A stretch of DNA of 64,000 bases from positions 2,806,501 through 2,870,500 of the forward strand of contig NC_081811.1 of NCBI RefSeq assembly GCF_030704535.1, given 5' to 3'. The notes below the pieces were generated by a model. That model saw only the letters and a program-made list of their open reading frames with translations. It did no database searches and was not told the DNA's origin. The position numbers were made by a program, and so were the translations under genes. This document shows, piece after piece, positions 36,710 through 59,900 of this stretch. How positions within the stretch are numbered: the stretch's first letter is position 1; each line of letters opens with the position of its first letter. The stretch comes from Vitis vinifera. Its lineage: Eukaryota; Streptophyta; Magnoliopsida; Vitales; Vitaceae.

Positions 36710-39700
36710 AAGACCGTACGGTCTGGTTTTAGCTCGTGTTTTTTTTCCCTGGTTTTTCAAAGCCTTTTTTATTTAAAATAAATAAATTATTTATTTATTT
36801 ATTTATTTTTCTCTTTCGGAGCTCTCTGTGTTTCACACTCTACTTTTTCTGCTTTCGTCTGTTTCCTTCCATACCCGCCAAACTGTAGAGGAAATGCTTC
36901 CATTAAATAATCCGGTAACTTTGGCGGAATTTCTAGCTCCACGGGTAACCGACACTTGCTTTCGCATGAAATGTCCGAAATGCCCTTGGTCACTACCGTC
37001 CGAGATGGGCTCATTGGAGGGGTCACTGTCGGGAGCGTGATCCTGCGGATTCCCACCAACCCCTCCATTTTGAATTACAAGCTACAAAAATATTTATCAT
37101 TAAATGAATTATATTTTTTTTTATTAAATAATAATAATAATAATTTATTTTTAATTAAGTAAATCCACGGTTGACGACCCAAATCTAATGGCTAATTTGG
37201 GGTAAATCGGTTGTGTGTAAGAAAGGTGAATAGGACAAATTTGTCATTGGACTTTCAGGTTAGGTCGCTTCCTAATTGTTCTGTCTTTATTGTTGCGGCA
37301 TTGAAGAAGGGAGGCCATAGAATAGGGGCCTCTTGGGGGAGTGGTCTTAGGCTTTTCTCGTTTGGGATAGTGACCAAAACTTACCATCTGGTCGCCTTTG
37401 GACTCATTTGGACTACCCTTCAAGACCCCTTTTTCAACTTTTAATACACACATAGGAAACCGTTTGCTCGTCCTTTGGTCTCAGAAAAAAATATTAAAAT
37501 TAATAATAATAATTTTCTTATATTTGATTTTTTTAAAACTATTAAAATATAGAAAATAAATATAAAACAACAAATAAAAAATAATTTAGTTATTTTAAAT
37601 CCATTTTATTTTCTAAATATATAAATTTATTTTACATATTTTTTAAAAAATAAATTAAAAATACACACAAAAAGTTATAATTTATTGGGAAAAAAGTAAT
37701 TGTTTATTTCTTTTATGAAAAGGATTGCTATATGCTTTTTTACTAAATAAAGTAATGTGCCGCCATCTAAAACGAACCAAAAGGGGGTAAAGAGAGGTTG
37801 AAACGAGTCCCCTCCTTTGATCAGTTTTAATCGCCACGTGTCACTTACATCGTATTATTGGCTTAGAGACTCTCATAGGTTGAAGTATTCTTGTTTTACC
37901 GAATATTCCCCGTCTTTTTCCTTTTTAATTGAATTTTCTTTTTTAGATTAATTTTAATTCAAAAATACTCTCAACCAGCAGTGAAAGGGTGCTTTTGTAA
38001 AATTCTACAGTGGCAAATTTGTAATTCACTAATTAGGTTTCGTGAAATAATAAGAAAATCCTGCGAGTAGATCCGAGAGTCGGCGGTCTGGAACGGCTGC
38101 TGGTGGACCAATGGGAAAGTGCCAGCTATGCCTTTGCCACAAGCTTGGGCCCCACTACTGCACGCTCTCGTACGTTAGTACTAGGCCACGTATTTCAGTG
38201 TTCTTTTTATTTATTTTTTGTTTTTATATGCAATTAATATTAAGTTGGGATTTTTTTAAATTTTATTATACACATTTATTTTTAATCATATGTTTTTAAT
38301 TTTAAATTTAAAAAAAAAATTAATTATATTTAATTTTTTATACTTATTATAATAGATCAAATATAAAAACAAATATTTTTTTTAACATTATTTTTCTTTC
38401 CTTCTAAAACCAAACATAATTATTTGATTTCACAAAAATATTAAAAGAAATGAAGCAATGATAGGAAAAATGATTTTCTTATATATTATATGATTTATGA
38501 TGAGAAATAAAAAGAAAAGAAAATTAAAATTAATTAAAATCTTATATGCTTTAAAAATAACTAATATTTATGTAAATAATATATAGGATAATTTATTAAT
38601 ATCATTTTTTTTCTTTTTCTTCAAATTTTGCAATATCAAAAGATTGGGTAAATGTTTTGAAACCTCTAAAATATAAATGAAAATCATTTACCAAGACATT
38701 AAAAAATAAAAATAAAAAGCTTTAAAAAAAAACAAAAATGAACAAAAAAATTATTTCCCAAATCCCAACCACATCAATCATTTTCTTTTTTGTTTCTATA
38801 CTTTAAAAAGGAGAAATTCATATCTTCCATGTGAATGATGGTGATGTTTATAAACCTAATACAAAAATATATGCTTGATCACAATGATTAATCACATGAA
38901 TCTGTTCTAATAATTTCATTTCTTTTCACAATGTAAAGCAATAAGAGAGGGTGAGTGCCTAGATAATCACCAACCCCACCATGGAAAGCTTATGGCATGG
39001 CATCTATGAAGCCACCTTTTGCCACTTGTTGCTCTCTCTTTTTAAAATGCTACTTTTTTGGCCCATTTTATTATTTCTTTTCGACTATGTGATGCCATGC
39101 TTGTTGACACTAAATCCTTATGTCATGCATGATGTTGGGTGCCTTTTTTGTCACTCATTTTTAGACACAACGACTAGTTAAGAATTCATTCATTCCAATA
39201 TCACAAATGGTGGGTCTATGGTCAAATTTAGTGGCTTTTGCTTATGCTTGAGTTAAGTTAGAGCATTGGCAAAGCTCGATATGATTTCTCGATATCATTT
39301 AAAATAAGTTGGTTTTTGTCAAACTAAGTAGTTCGAAATTGGTTTGAATTGACTTATTCAATAATTATATTAATCAATTTAATTATAATTAATAACTTGC
39401 TTATCTCGAAGGTACATAAAATTAGATAGAGACCATCCACCCAACCTAATAACTTGGTCCAAAAGAAATAAAGTTCGATAGACAAAAACCGAGTCTACTA
39501 AACCTAGGATAAAGAAAAATGTTTGTAGAATGAACTATAGAAACATAAAAAAATAAAATAAAATAATGGTTATAATATAAAAGATCCAATATTTAAAAGT
39601 TTGTAGCAAAAATTTCCAATTTTTCAATAGAAGTAAAAGGTTTTTTACATTTTTATATCTCGTATATGATTTATTTAAAATTTGACTTTAAATAAATAAG

Positions 39701-42700
39701 TCAATCAAACTAAAAATATGTCAAGTTTAAAAGTTAATTATGTTGTCTAAAAAAAAATTCAACTTGACCTAATTATTAAATGGGTTATATGTTTCACATC
39801 ATGCTACTTGTTTATTAATTAAATCATATCGAACTTTTTTTAAATTTGATTAATATTTGTATCGTATTTAAATTGACCTATTTAATTGAGTATTGAGTTT
39901 TAGAGGAACACTAACATCAACCGCTACCCTAGCTTAGTGTGCTTTGAACTTATGTGTTTAGTAGGTGGATGTTTTTTCACTTTTCAAAATCATTCTAAAA
40001 TATTATAAATTTAAAACTTTATGACTATTTTCAAATAATTTGTAAAGGATGCTTCGGATGCCTTTTCATTAAAATAAACTAATAAAAAGGGGTTACTTCT
40101 AAAGTTGACCAAGTCAACTTAGTGGATTGAAGAAAGTGGAGTGGAAAACTTTATGCTAAGAAAAAGCTATGCAGAAATTCCCCATAACTAAAGGGAGTTT
40201 CACTCAATTCCTATCCTTTGGCATGGCAAATGTGTTCATAGCTATTTAAGTTGTGTTGGAAAAAAACTTTTGCTTTTAGATTTCTTATGTGTTTCACCGT
40301 GATTTTATAAAGTATTTTTAATTTTTTTAATACTTAAGATTTTTTATCTAAAAAAAAATTAAAAACACTTTCTAAAATTACCACAAAATGTATTTTTAGG
40401 TAAAAATTAATGTAAACTACAAAATCTTATTTTTTAAAGGATTTATCAACATTTTGAAAGTGTTGGTAAATATACAATAACTTCTTATATCAATTAAAAT
40501 GTAATTTTTATAAAAAATAATATTTTTTTCTACCTTTCATATTAAATTATTTTTTAAGTGAAAATTTCTGTTAATAAAAATAATATATAAACTTTTATTT
40601 AGTTTTTATTTGGTTTTAATATATATTGCTTTTTTAAAAAATTAACCCATACACAAGGTTGAGGTGGTATTTCATTTGTGAGAAAGTAGAGATGGGCAAA
40701 AAATATACATATGTTTTTTTAAATATTTTTGGAGTAACCCACTGACATTGTTAACCAAGCCTCACATGAGTATAAAATAAAAAAATAAAAAATAAAAATA
40801 AATTTTTAATGTGGTTCGATGATCAATATGATCTTCATGTCCACGAAGTGCATCAACACTCAACAGTCCACTAATAAAAAAGAATCGGAATAGTTATAAT
40901 AGTGAAACTTAAAAAAAAAAAAAAATCATCTCAATTGCGATCACACTTTAACAATAAACAAAACTCTAAACATAAAAAGGTAAAATATATAATAGGGACA
41001 AATTTGTCAATCATCATATAAAAAAATAAATAAATAATCTCTATCGATATCCTGAGTGAAGCAAATTGATTAAGACTTCACAATCCAACAAACATGACCC
41101 ATAACCATGGATTCAACCTAATGATCTATAACCTATAAACACTCTCTCATACATTGTTTTTAAAAATTTTATTATTAATTATATAGTTAAAATATTAATT
41201 ATGAAAATGCCAATGTATATATCAAATTTTGGTAAATTAAATGAACCAAATTGGGCAAATGTTGATTGACTTAGATCATAAACATATTGGTTGTAATTAA
41301 TTTTAATTTTAATTTTAATTAAAACTTATCAACCTAAATTGATTTGATTTTTAGATTCATAAAAGATCTACATATTTGGTTTTTTGAAAAAAAAAATCAA
41401 GCAAAAAATAGAGAAAAAATAAAAAATATATTTAAAATTAATAAGTTAATTTTATATTATACTTTAAGTTCATTTAATTTATTTTAACATTTGCATTTGT
41501 GAAAATTTGAATAATTTGAAAATACATTGTTTTGAACTAATTTTTAATTATATTTAATTTTAAATATTTTTTATAATATAATCAATTACGAAAAAAAACT
41601 ATTTTAGCATTGTAATTGTAATTGAGTTTTGGAAAATGGTTTTCAAATTTGCCAATTTCCTAAGCATAGCACTACCTTGCACTAAAAATACCTTCCAAAA
41701 TCCAAACTTTCTTCTAGCTAAAAAGGTGATTGGCTAACATTATCAATGACCATTACTCAAAATTTGGACCAAAATGACTTGTTTTGACAAAAAGATACAT
41801 AATATGGATTTTTTTTTTCAAACTTGCATTTAATCTAACATGTTTATGGTCATGTTGACTTTTGTAATTTTTTTTTTAAAGTGAAATCACGTTTTGAAAA
41901 TGCGGTTTCTTAGAAGATATTTATCTCTCATCTCATTTTTTTTTTTTTTGGTTTTCACTTTCCAATGTGTTTCTTCTCATTCCTTATGTTTCTTTCTAAA
42001 CCTTATCTTTATCTCTTTCTTCCTAAACCCTAACCCTAGCCTTTCACATTTCCATTTATGTTCATCACATCTCAAGTGATTGGAAGGTTATTTTAGCAAT
42101 TTTTTAGTAATTTTTTTTTGAACATCCAACCATTCTACGCGTGTTAAAGAAAAAGTATAAGAAAAGTAGAGGCACGACTTAATAAATAAATAAATTGTTT
42201 GAAAATTATGTTGTGCTAAATAATTTTATCACTGTTTGGTTCAAAGTCGATTTCTTATTTCTTTTTTAGGATTTTGTTCTATAGGTTTTACTGATTTCTA
42301 ATTTATAAATGTAAGTATTGAGTTTAGTAGTCATATTTTTTTTCCCCTTAAATCTATTTAATTTTTTTGCTTTATGGGTTGTTGTACGTGTTCTTGGTTC
42401 AAAGCATTGATTTTTTGTTTCTATTTTAGGATTTTTGCTCATTTCTAATTTTGAATGTGGGTGTATGGTTTAGTAGTAAATTTATTTTTTTTTTTATTAT
42501 TTTTTAAATATTATATATATATATATATACTATTTATTTTTCCAAATAATCATATACTGTTTATGTGATAGATTGAGACTGGAATATTGATCATATCTCG
42601 AATATGTTAGGCATTGGATGATTCTATTAGTGATGCATGTCATATTAGTATTATTGATATTTTTCGTATGTCTATTGATTTTGTGCATTATTAAAGAGGA

Positions 42701-42806
42701 TTATCGTAGTTAAAAATTGCTTAATCATAGTTAATAATTGTTTTATTATCACCATTTTAGATGTCGGGATAAATATTTTTTACCTTTTAAGTATTTATAT
42801 GTAGAT
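36710..42806. other. long AT-rich intergenic region
   Basis: No gene is supportable. Promoter-like GC-richer sequence occurs at 36840-37070, including GGGCATTTCGGACATTTC on the minus strand, a phrase common in plant intergenic DNA. An AAT repeat lies at 37121-37144. From 37480 to 42780 the DNA is mostly A/T with many small inverted repeats, and a GTGGTTCGATGATC...TCCACGAAG stretch at 40812-40850 looks like an LTR relic. Confidence 0.5.
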
Positions 42807-43543
42807 TAAGAGCCCGTTTGGCAGTGATTTTTAAAAGTGTTTCTATCCTTAAAAACACTTTTAAGTATTTTTGGGATGAAAATAAAGTGTTTGACAAATT
42901 TTAAAAAACACTTTTGAAAATCTGAAAAAGCACTTGAAGTGATTTTTAGAGAATCACTTGACAGGTGTTTTTTAAAAAAAAACACTTCAATTTTTTTGAA
43001 ATATTCCAAAAATGCCCCCAGTGATAAATCAATTAGAAAAATCTTTTTTTTTTTAGAAATTAACAGGTAATCATATATTGTTTTACTTTTAAAATTATCT
43101 TTTATTCAATGTTCTTTTTTTTATTTATTGATTTAGATGTTTTTTGTAAATATTTTTTAAAATTTTAGTATAGTGATAAAAAAATTATTATTTTTAATTA
43201 GAAAAGTCTTTTTTTTTTTTTTAGAAATTAATAGGTAATCATATATTGTTTTAATTTTAAAATTATCTTTTATTCAATGTTATTTTTTTAGTGATTTAGA
43301 TGTTTTTTCATTAATAAAAAGTTTTTTTTGTTTATCATACCATTTTTTTTAATTAAAATTGTATGTCCTTTTTGGTAATTTATTAATATTAAAAGTGTTT
43401 TTATATTTATACAATATATTATCAAAAACATTTTAGAATCATTTTTTCTGATTATCATAAAAGTGTTTTTCACATAAATACTATAGCAGAAAACACTTCA
43501 AATAAAAACACTTCCACTAGAATCACTACCAAACGGGCTCTAA
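42807..43543. mobile_element. Tourist-like MITE, 731 bp, TAA target duplication
   Basis: The element runs from GAGCCCGTTTGGCAGTGATT at 42810 to the inverse AATCACTACCAAACGGGCTC ending at 43540, with one mismatch in 20 bp, and is flanked by TAA on both sides (42807-42809 and 43541-43543). A 3-bp TAA/TTA duplication and this type of end fit the PIF/Harbinger group (Tourist-like). There is no coding capacity. An internal segment is duplicated (see the separate entry), which explains its unusual length. Confidence 0.85.
43031..43310. repeat. internal duplication within the MITE
   Basis: The segment starting AATTAGAAAAATC, a T run, then AGAAATTAACAGGTAATCAT is repeated from about 43197 with few changes, both copies continuing through TATTGTTTTA and TTATCTTTTATTCAATGTT. 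The shift between copies is about 166 bp. Confidence 0.85.
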
Positions 43544-44053
43544 AAAAAGAAGAGAAAATATTTTTATCAAAACAAGGTTAAAAAATAATATATAATTAAA
43601 TTTATAAAATTGAGTTTTCAACCATCCTTTTAATTACAAACCCTTTTCAATAACACTTTTTAAAATTATTTTTATTTTTTAAGATCTATCTTAAAAAGTA
43701 ATTATATAAATGTAAAGTACAATTGAAAATAAAATATTACATGTAAAAATTATTTTTAAAATATATTTAAAAATATAAAATAAATTAATAATATTATCAA
43801 AATTTCAAAAGAGCAAATTTTTTCAAAATCCTTATTAAAAATTAAATTGTAGAATTATTTTTGAAAACACAATGGACCAAAAGATATTTTTAACATAAGT
43901 TCGTGAAAATACTTTTTTTTTTTTCATTCAAGTGGCATATTTTGGCCCAAAACTCTCATTACTCGCCACAGCCTCATTCTCTGTTCTCTTATCCAGTCTC
44001 CCAGTCTCCAGTTCGTGTCCTCTTCACAACTCTGCCGTACCAAATCCAAAGCA

Positions 44054-53282
<9,229 letters not shown>

Positions 53283-54445
53283 TCTTATAGCATCTTGACC
53301 ACAATCTTTTTGGAAGCTTTAGGCGGTTGATCAAGCGATGGGGGCTAACTTTCTTAGATTATTGGGACAAAGAAACGAAACGATGTGTGGGCTTTTCTGG
53401 GTATACCATTTTTTTCAGGACATTCTCTCAGGAAAATGGGTGATTATGTTTTACCATTTGTAACAAGAGACGCAGTGGGTATAGGGCTCAATTCTATCAC
53501 AATGGAATTATCATCTTGTCGATTGAACCCTTAAAGTTAATAATAGGACATAGAAAAGAACATGGGAAAGTTTAAAATGGGGAGGTTAAGCCCCGTTGAG
53601 CAACTGTTTTTTAGAATAATTTTTTGTTTTCCACTATAAAAGAAATGGAAAATACATTAGATAATTAAATAATTGATTTTTATTTTCTGTTCTTAACAAC
53701 ATAAAATAAAATATTTTTAAATAATATATTTTAATTATTTTTATCTATTTTCATCTTTTTTCGAAAATAGTTACCAAACATGGTTTAAGATTGTTTGAAA
53801 AGTATTTTAAAAAATAGTTCTAAAAAATGGTTTTTAAAAACCCTTTTTAAAACTTCCTTTTGGTAATTTATAAAATAAAAAGTCTATTTAGAATCTTAAA
53901 TATTTTTATTTTATTTTTTTATATTTTAAATATGTTTTAAAAATAATTTTTGTATTGGTATTTACTTTTAATAATTTTTTATTTTAAGATATTTTTAAAA
54001 AATGAAAATAATTTAAACATGTTTTATGAAAATATTTTGTTTTTTTATTTAAGAACAAAAAATTATTTTTTTATTTTATTTTTTGTTTGTCAAACATTTT
54101 TTTTTTGTTTTTTAAAGAATAGAAAATTATTTTTAAAAACTGGGCCAGACCTTAACTAAGCTCGCATGCCAGAAATGGGCTTGGTTCTGAGGGCCCAAGT
54201 AATGTGAGAGTCGGCCCAGCTCAAGGTCGTTTTCCAACCCATCTGTGAGACTCGTCCAGTTGCATCACCAACGTCCAAAAGCTAATTCAACGGTCCAAAG
54301 GCAATCCTCCAACGAAATCATCCCTAACCTACGTGGCAACGTTTTAGCTTTCCCAACTGTCGACCTATCGTCCGCACCACATGGCAGCGAGGACTCGCCA
54401 CCACCGGACCGCTCCTCCAATCCCCCCTCCTCCTCCAAAATTTCA
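53283..54445. other. intergenic region between the release factor and SPATA20-like genes
   Basis: The release factor 3' UTR probably ends by about 53550. From 53590 to 54150 an AT-rich block starting GCCCCGTTGAGC and ending AACTGGGCCAGACC may be a decayed MITE, as its ends are weakly inverse. The SPATA20-like promoter lies after 54150. Confidence 0.45.
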
Positions 54446-56970
54446 ATGGCAGTACGCTTCAAATCTTCTCTCTCCACAGCCCTCCTCTCTTCTTCTTCTC
54501 TCAATTACTTTCTCTCTGCTTCACGCAAACCTTCGTTTCGATTTTTCCATCTCCGCTTTTCCTCACTTTCTCGTACTTTACCGCTCTTTCCTCGCCGCCA
54601 CGTTCACACACTCAAGGTCCTCGCCATGGCTGAACGGAGCATGAAGACAGCATCGCATTCTCACAAGTACACCAATCGTCTCGCTGCCGAGCACAGTCCC
54701 TATCTTCTTCAGCACGCCCATAACCCTGTGAGTAAAACTCCTATCTTTCTCTCTTTTGTTTGGTTGCTGAGAAATGATAGGACAAGCAAAGAAATTCTTG
54801 AATTTCGGATGTTTTAGGAATTAGTGGGACTGTTTGGAAATTGGAAGGAGATAAACACAGGATTTTTCTTTTTCTTTTTTTCTCAGCTACCAAACTGGGA
54901 GGATTTGATTTTTGATTGGGATACAATTTGTGATTTTTTTTGTTTTAATTTAATTTGAAGGTTGATTGGTATCCATGGGGTGAAGAAGCTTTTTCTGAAT
55001 CACGAAAAAGAGACGTGCCAATATTCTTATCAAGTAGATTTTCTTTCCTTTTTCTCTTCTATTTACTTTCCCTATTGCCTGTTTGGTTTTTTCTAATGTA
55101 TCAGGAACTTATTTCTGATGTATTCGGTTATGGTTTTGTCTGAAGTTGGATACAGCACCTGCCACTGGTAAGAATTTTTGCTCCATGTGAATTGCTTAGT
55201 TTTGGTTTTTTGTTTTTTGGTCTTTTAAACTCTGTGCAGCATTTCATGGTGAGTGATGGGTGGAAACCATTGGTTAGGTGTCATGTGATGGAGGTGGAGT
55301 CTTTTGAGAATGAAGGGGTTGCAAAATTGCTCAATGATTGGTTTGTTAGTATTAAGGTGATCATCAGATTTAGTTGTTTCATATATGTTCTTGTGTGTGA
55401 TCTCATTTGAAAAAGCTTATGCAGTATTTGATTCTTTCTTCTATTATAACATCTACCTGTTACAGGTGGATCGAGAGGAGCGGCCTGATGTTGATAAGGT
55501 AAAGTAGTAAAATAGTGATACCAATAATATGAACTATGAAGATGTCTTCAGCATTTGTTCTACTGGTTTTTTCTCTAACTTTCTGTTGGGTTTTATTCAG
55601 AAAAAGAAAAAGATACAAGTTAAGCCAAAAAAGTTTAAAATATTAAAAAGGACAATCATTCTTTACATCATTTGTCTACTTTCCTGACTCTATCCATGAC
55701 CCAAAATAAGAAATATTTTTAATTCGGAGAACTCTCCTTGTATATTTTGATTACAATTGTGCAGTAATTAGTAGATTGTTTTGACTTGTTTGAAGCTGCT
55801 AATAAGAGAGAAGGTAGGATTCTCTAGTTTAAATGCTGCTAAACTGATTCATGATGTAGATTGAGTTGTTCTTCAGAGGGGCACCTGAGTTTGTCTTAAA
55901 TATAGTTTTTAAAGTTGAAGTTGAATCCAGTTTAAATCAATCAAACAAGGAAATAATGAAGATCTGTTTTGTTTCGTTTCTTTTGTCACTCTTCAGTTTG
56001 CTAACTTTCAAAATTGTTAACTGCTAACTGTTTTCAAGTAAGGCTGAGAAAATTGTTTCATCTCTCCAGGTATACATGACATATGTGCAGGCTTTATATG
56101 GTGGAGGGGGTTGGCCATTGAGTGTCTTCCTTTCACCTGATTTGAAACCTTTGATGGGTGGAACTTACTTTCCCCCGGATGATAAGTATGGAAGACCTGG
56201 GTTTAAGACTGTTCTTAGGTGAGGACATTTTCGTCCCTAAACTTTAATTTCTATGGTTTTGAAATTTTAGTGACAGTGGATATTCCTTGATTGTTATGTG
56301 AGATTTGTAACTTTGTAGAATGTCAATTTTTGTGTTTGTCTTGGCCATTCTCTTATACCTGTATTCTTTCAGAAAGGTGAAGGATGCTTGGGAAAATAAG
56401 AGGGATGTTCTTGTTAAGAGTGGAGCCTTTGCCATTGAACAGCTGTCAGAAGCATTGTCTGCAACTGCAAGTTCAAATAAATTGGCGGATGGGATACCAC
56501 AGCAAGCATTGCATCTATGTGCAGAGCAGGTGGGGTTTTACTGCAGTTCACAAGTACTGCAGTTCAGTTGTTCTCTGTCTCTGGTGTTAAATTTTTTTTA
56601 TTAATTGAATGTGAATATGTTTCAAGAGACATACAAGAAAATGATGTATAGGACAGAAAAAACAACTGTCTTGATCCCCATCAGAAAGAAATATTAGCTT
56701 TCTTCAGTTTTGAGGTACTTATCTAAAATGCTTTATAGAACTGTTGTTTTAAATGCAAGTCAGAGCCTTAATAGAACTGTTGTCTGCTGGTTGCTACGAT
56801 CTTGAATATGCTCTTGTGCTGGAATAGCTCGGCTTACTTACCTTTGGGTGAAAATCTTTGAGTAGGCCAGGCTCAAATTTATTCTGCACATTCATACTGT
56901 TCCCAGATCAAAGTTCCATGTTCTTCCCACATGCATGCTATGTGAGCTTTGTTTTTTCCCAAGCATGTGT

Positions 56971-57013
<43 letters not shown>

Positions 57014-59869
57014 GTTCTCTATTTGGTTATTTTGGGGATTCAAGATGGATTATAGCTACTGAGATTCTTCCATAAAGGTCTTCTGGAGCTCCAAAGGATA
57101 ATCTAGCTTGGGAACCATCCCATTACTTGAGTGAGTTCTAGCTGATCCCCTGTTGGATGGTGGTCATGGTGTCTAAACATGCTGAGATAAAATATATTGT
57201 AGCATGACGAAGACAGTTTTATGAGCTTATGTTTCAAATACAAGAATATTTTTGGCTGATGTGTAAAAATGGAACTTTGGTTGATCTTCTTAATCCATAC
57301 TGTTGCTCTTGTGGTGCCATCAGTTTTCATCCACTTTTTGTGTTGTCATGGACTTCCGTTTCACTTTTTGTTGATAATTTGGTTGTTAATGCTTTCCGTA
57401 ATTTCCATCTTCTTAATTGTCCTTTTTCATTTCTCTTATAGCTGGCTGGGAACTATGATCCTGAGTATGGTGGGTTTGGATCTGCACCAAAGTTTCCTAG
57501 GCCAGTTGAGATTCAACTAATGCTTTATCATTATAAAAAGTTGGAAGAATCTGGGAAATCAGGTGAAGCAAATGAAGTTTTGAAGATGGTGGCTTTTAGC
57601 TTGCAATGCATGGCAAGGGGGGGTGTTCATGATCACATTGGAGGTGGTTTTCACAGATATAGCGTGGATGAGTGTTGGCATGGTCAGTTTCTTTGAAAAT
57701 AGTTATCTCCTGAAGAATCTTTTTGATATTAAAACAATGTTACATCTCTTCTACTGCATCCAATTATTTATAGATCATGTTAGCTACAATTTGGTATTAT
57801 CTCTCTCAGTCTCTCTCCTCAATGCCCTCCTCCACTCTCCTCCTTTCTCCCCAATGAACTTGGTCTAATAGAGTATAGGATTTTGTTGTTGGGAGCCTGT
57901 TGCTGAATTGCTTCATTATAGTTTCTTAGGTCTTAACAATTTAGGCATTATTCAGTTAAAGATGTTACAACTCAAGTGGGTTGCCAATATTTTAGCCTCA
58001 AGATATAGATCGTGACATCTTATTTTGAGGAAGTTGGTCCTACATTTATATTTTTGTGCTGCATTGCTGTTGAAATTAAGAAGCATCAGCCCTTTTCTCT
58101 TCTCCTTGCAGTCTTTCATGATGTATATGAGAATATTCTTCTTACCTGCTGTATGCTCACTAATCTTGTTGAACTTGTAGTTTGTCCTTCCTTTCTCATT
58201 TTTGTTGGATAACTGGCTTTGCTCTGTAGCATTTATCTATGGTTATTGTTTTGTGATAATAGCTAAAGGTTGGTGTTCTGTTGCAGTTCCACATTTTGAG
58301 AAAATGTTATATGACCAGGGGCAGCTCGCTAATGCTTATCTAGATGTTTTTTCCATCACAAAAGATGTCTTCTATTCATGTGTGTCTCGGGATATCCTTG
58401 ATTATTTGAGGAGAGACATGATAGGACCAGAAGGTGAAATATTTTCAGCTGAGGATGCTGACAGTGCTGAATCTGAAGATGCTGCAAGAAAAAAGGAAGG
58501 AGCCTTCTACATATGGACCAGTAAAGAGGTTTGTTCCAGTTAGGTACACTGCATTGCGGACACTATATGAGGAGAGAAATTTCAAACTTTAATTTGATTT
58601 GTAATCATGTTAGTAATGATGTGACTTCCGATGATTTTTCTGGCAAGAAATCATGGTTTCTTCTTATCTTAATAGTTAGGTTTTTCAAAAATTCCATTCA
58701 AGTTGTACACATACAGACACATGCAAATATTATTGAAGAAGATTTGCTGCCAACTTTTGGCAGTTGTGTCATGCTGAAAACAAGAAAAAGAAAAAAGGAA
58801 AGGATACAGTGGCATCCTCAGCTGTAAACTCTTATTATTGAGGAGTTAGGTTTTCCAAAATTTCCAGTCTAGTTGTACATACACAAAAACATACAGGCAT
58901 TATTGAAGAGAGTTTGCTGTCTAACTTCTAGTGGTTGGGTCAGATTTGTTGAAGTGCTGAAAAGAAAAAGAAATAGAAGAAAATAAAGAAAGAATGCCAA
59001 TGCTGAAACTTTCTAATGATACTTTCTATGATAATTTTAATCATGAGCTGGGAAATCAAAATTTAGAATATTGTTTTTGGGAAATTATTTGTTTTTCTAT
59101 TAGCTATTACTGTTGTCTAACTCTGATTTTTGTCTTTTAAGGTTGAAGATGTCATTGGGGAGCATGCATCTCTTTTTAAGGATCATTATTATATAAAACC
59201 TTCAGGAAACTGTGACCTTTCTCGAATGAGTGATCCTCACAATGAATTTAAAGGAAAAAATGTGCTCATAGAGAGAAATTGTGCGTCTGCTATGGCATCA
59301 AAACTTGGTATGCCTGTTGAAAAATATCTTGATATTTTGGGTACATGTAGGCGAAAGCTTTTTGATGTCAGATTGAATCGTCCAAGACCGCATTTGGATG
59401 ATAAGGTAACATCTTAAACAACCATCTTTTCTGAAGAACTTACCTGATACTCAACCTTCCTCTTACCTGTCATGCACATTTTAAAGATCAGGTGCTTGCT
59501 AGGTAATTGTATCATGGAATGGACTTGCTATTTCATCTTTTGCAAGAGCTTCTAAAATTCTCAAAAGTGAAGCTGAGGGGACTAAATTCCGCTTTCCTGT
59601 TGTGGGTTGTGATGTAAGATTCCAAATCTTTTGATTTCTTGCATGGATAAATTTTAGAATGCCCAAGGTATTTATGCTGCCTCTACCATTCCACAATCTT
59701 TGTATCTCTCCATGCATTCTATATCTTGTTGTCATAAGGGCTTGTTACAGTGCTCTACTAATGTAGAAACACTTGGATGAAGGCCAATGAGCTGGAATGT
59801 GCACATCGAATCATTGTAATTGTCAGTTTGCTACATCTTACATAGTGGTTACCTTTTTTTTTTTTTTAA

Positions 59870-59900
<31 letters not shown>

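Noticed and set aside
36799-37068. Minus-strand open frame of 89 codons upstream of the CCCH gene
   Set aside because: It matches no family I know, lies in promoter-like sequence containing a common plant intergenic phrase (GGGCATTTCGGACATTTC), and has no visible splice or start context. It is more likely chance.
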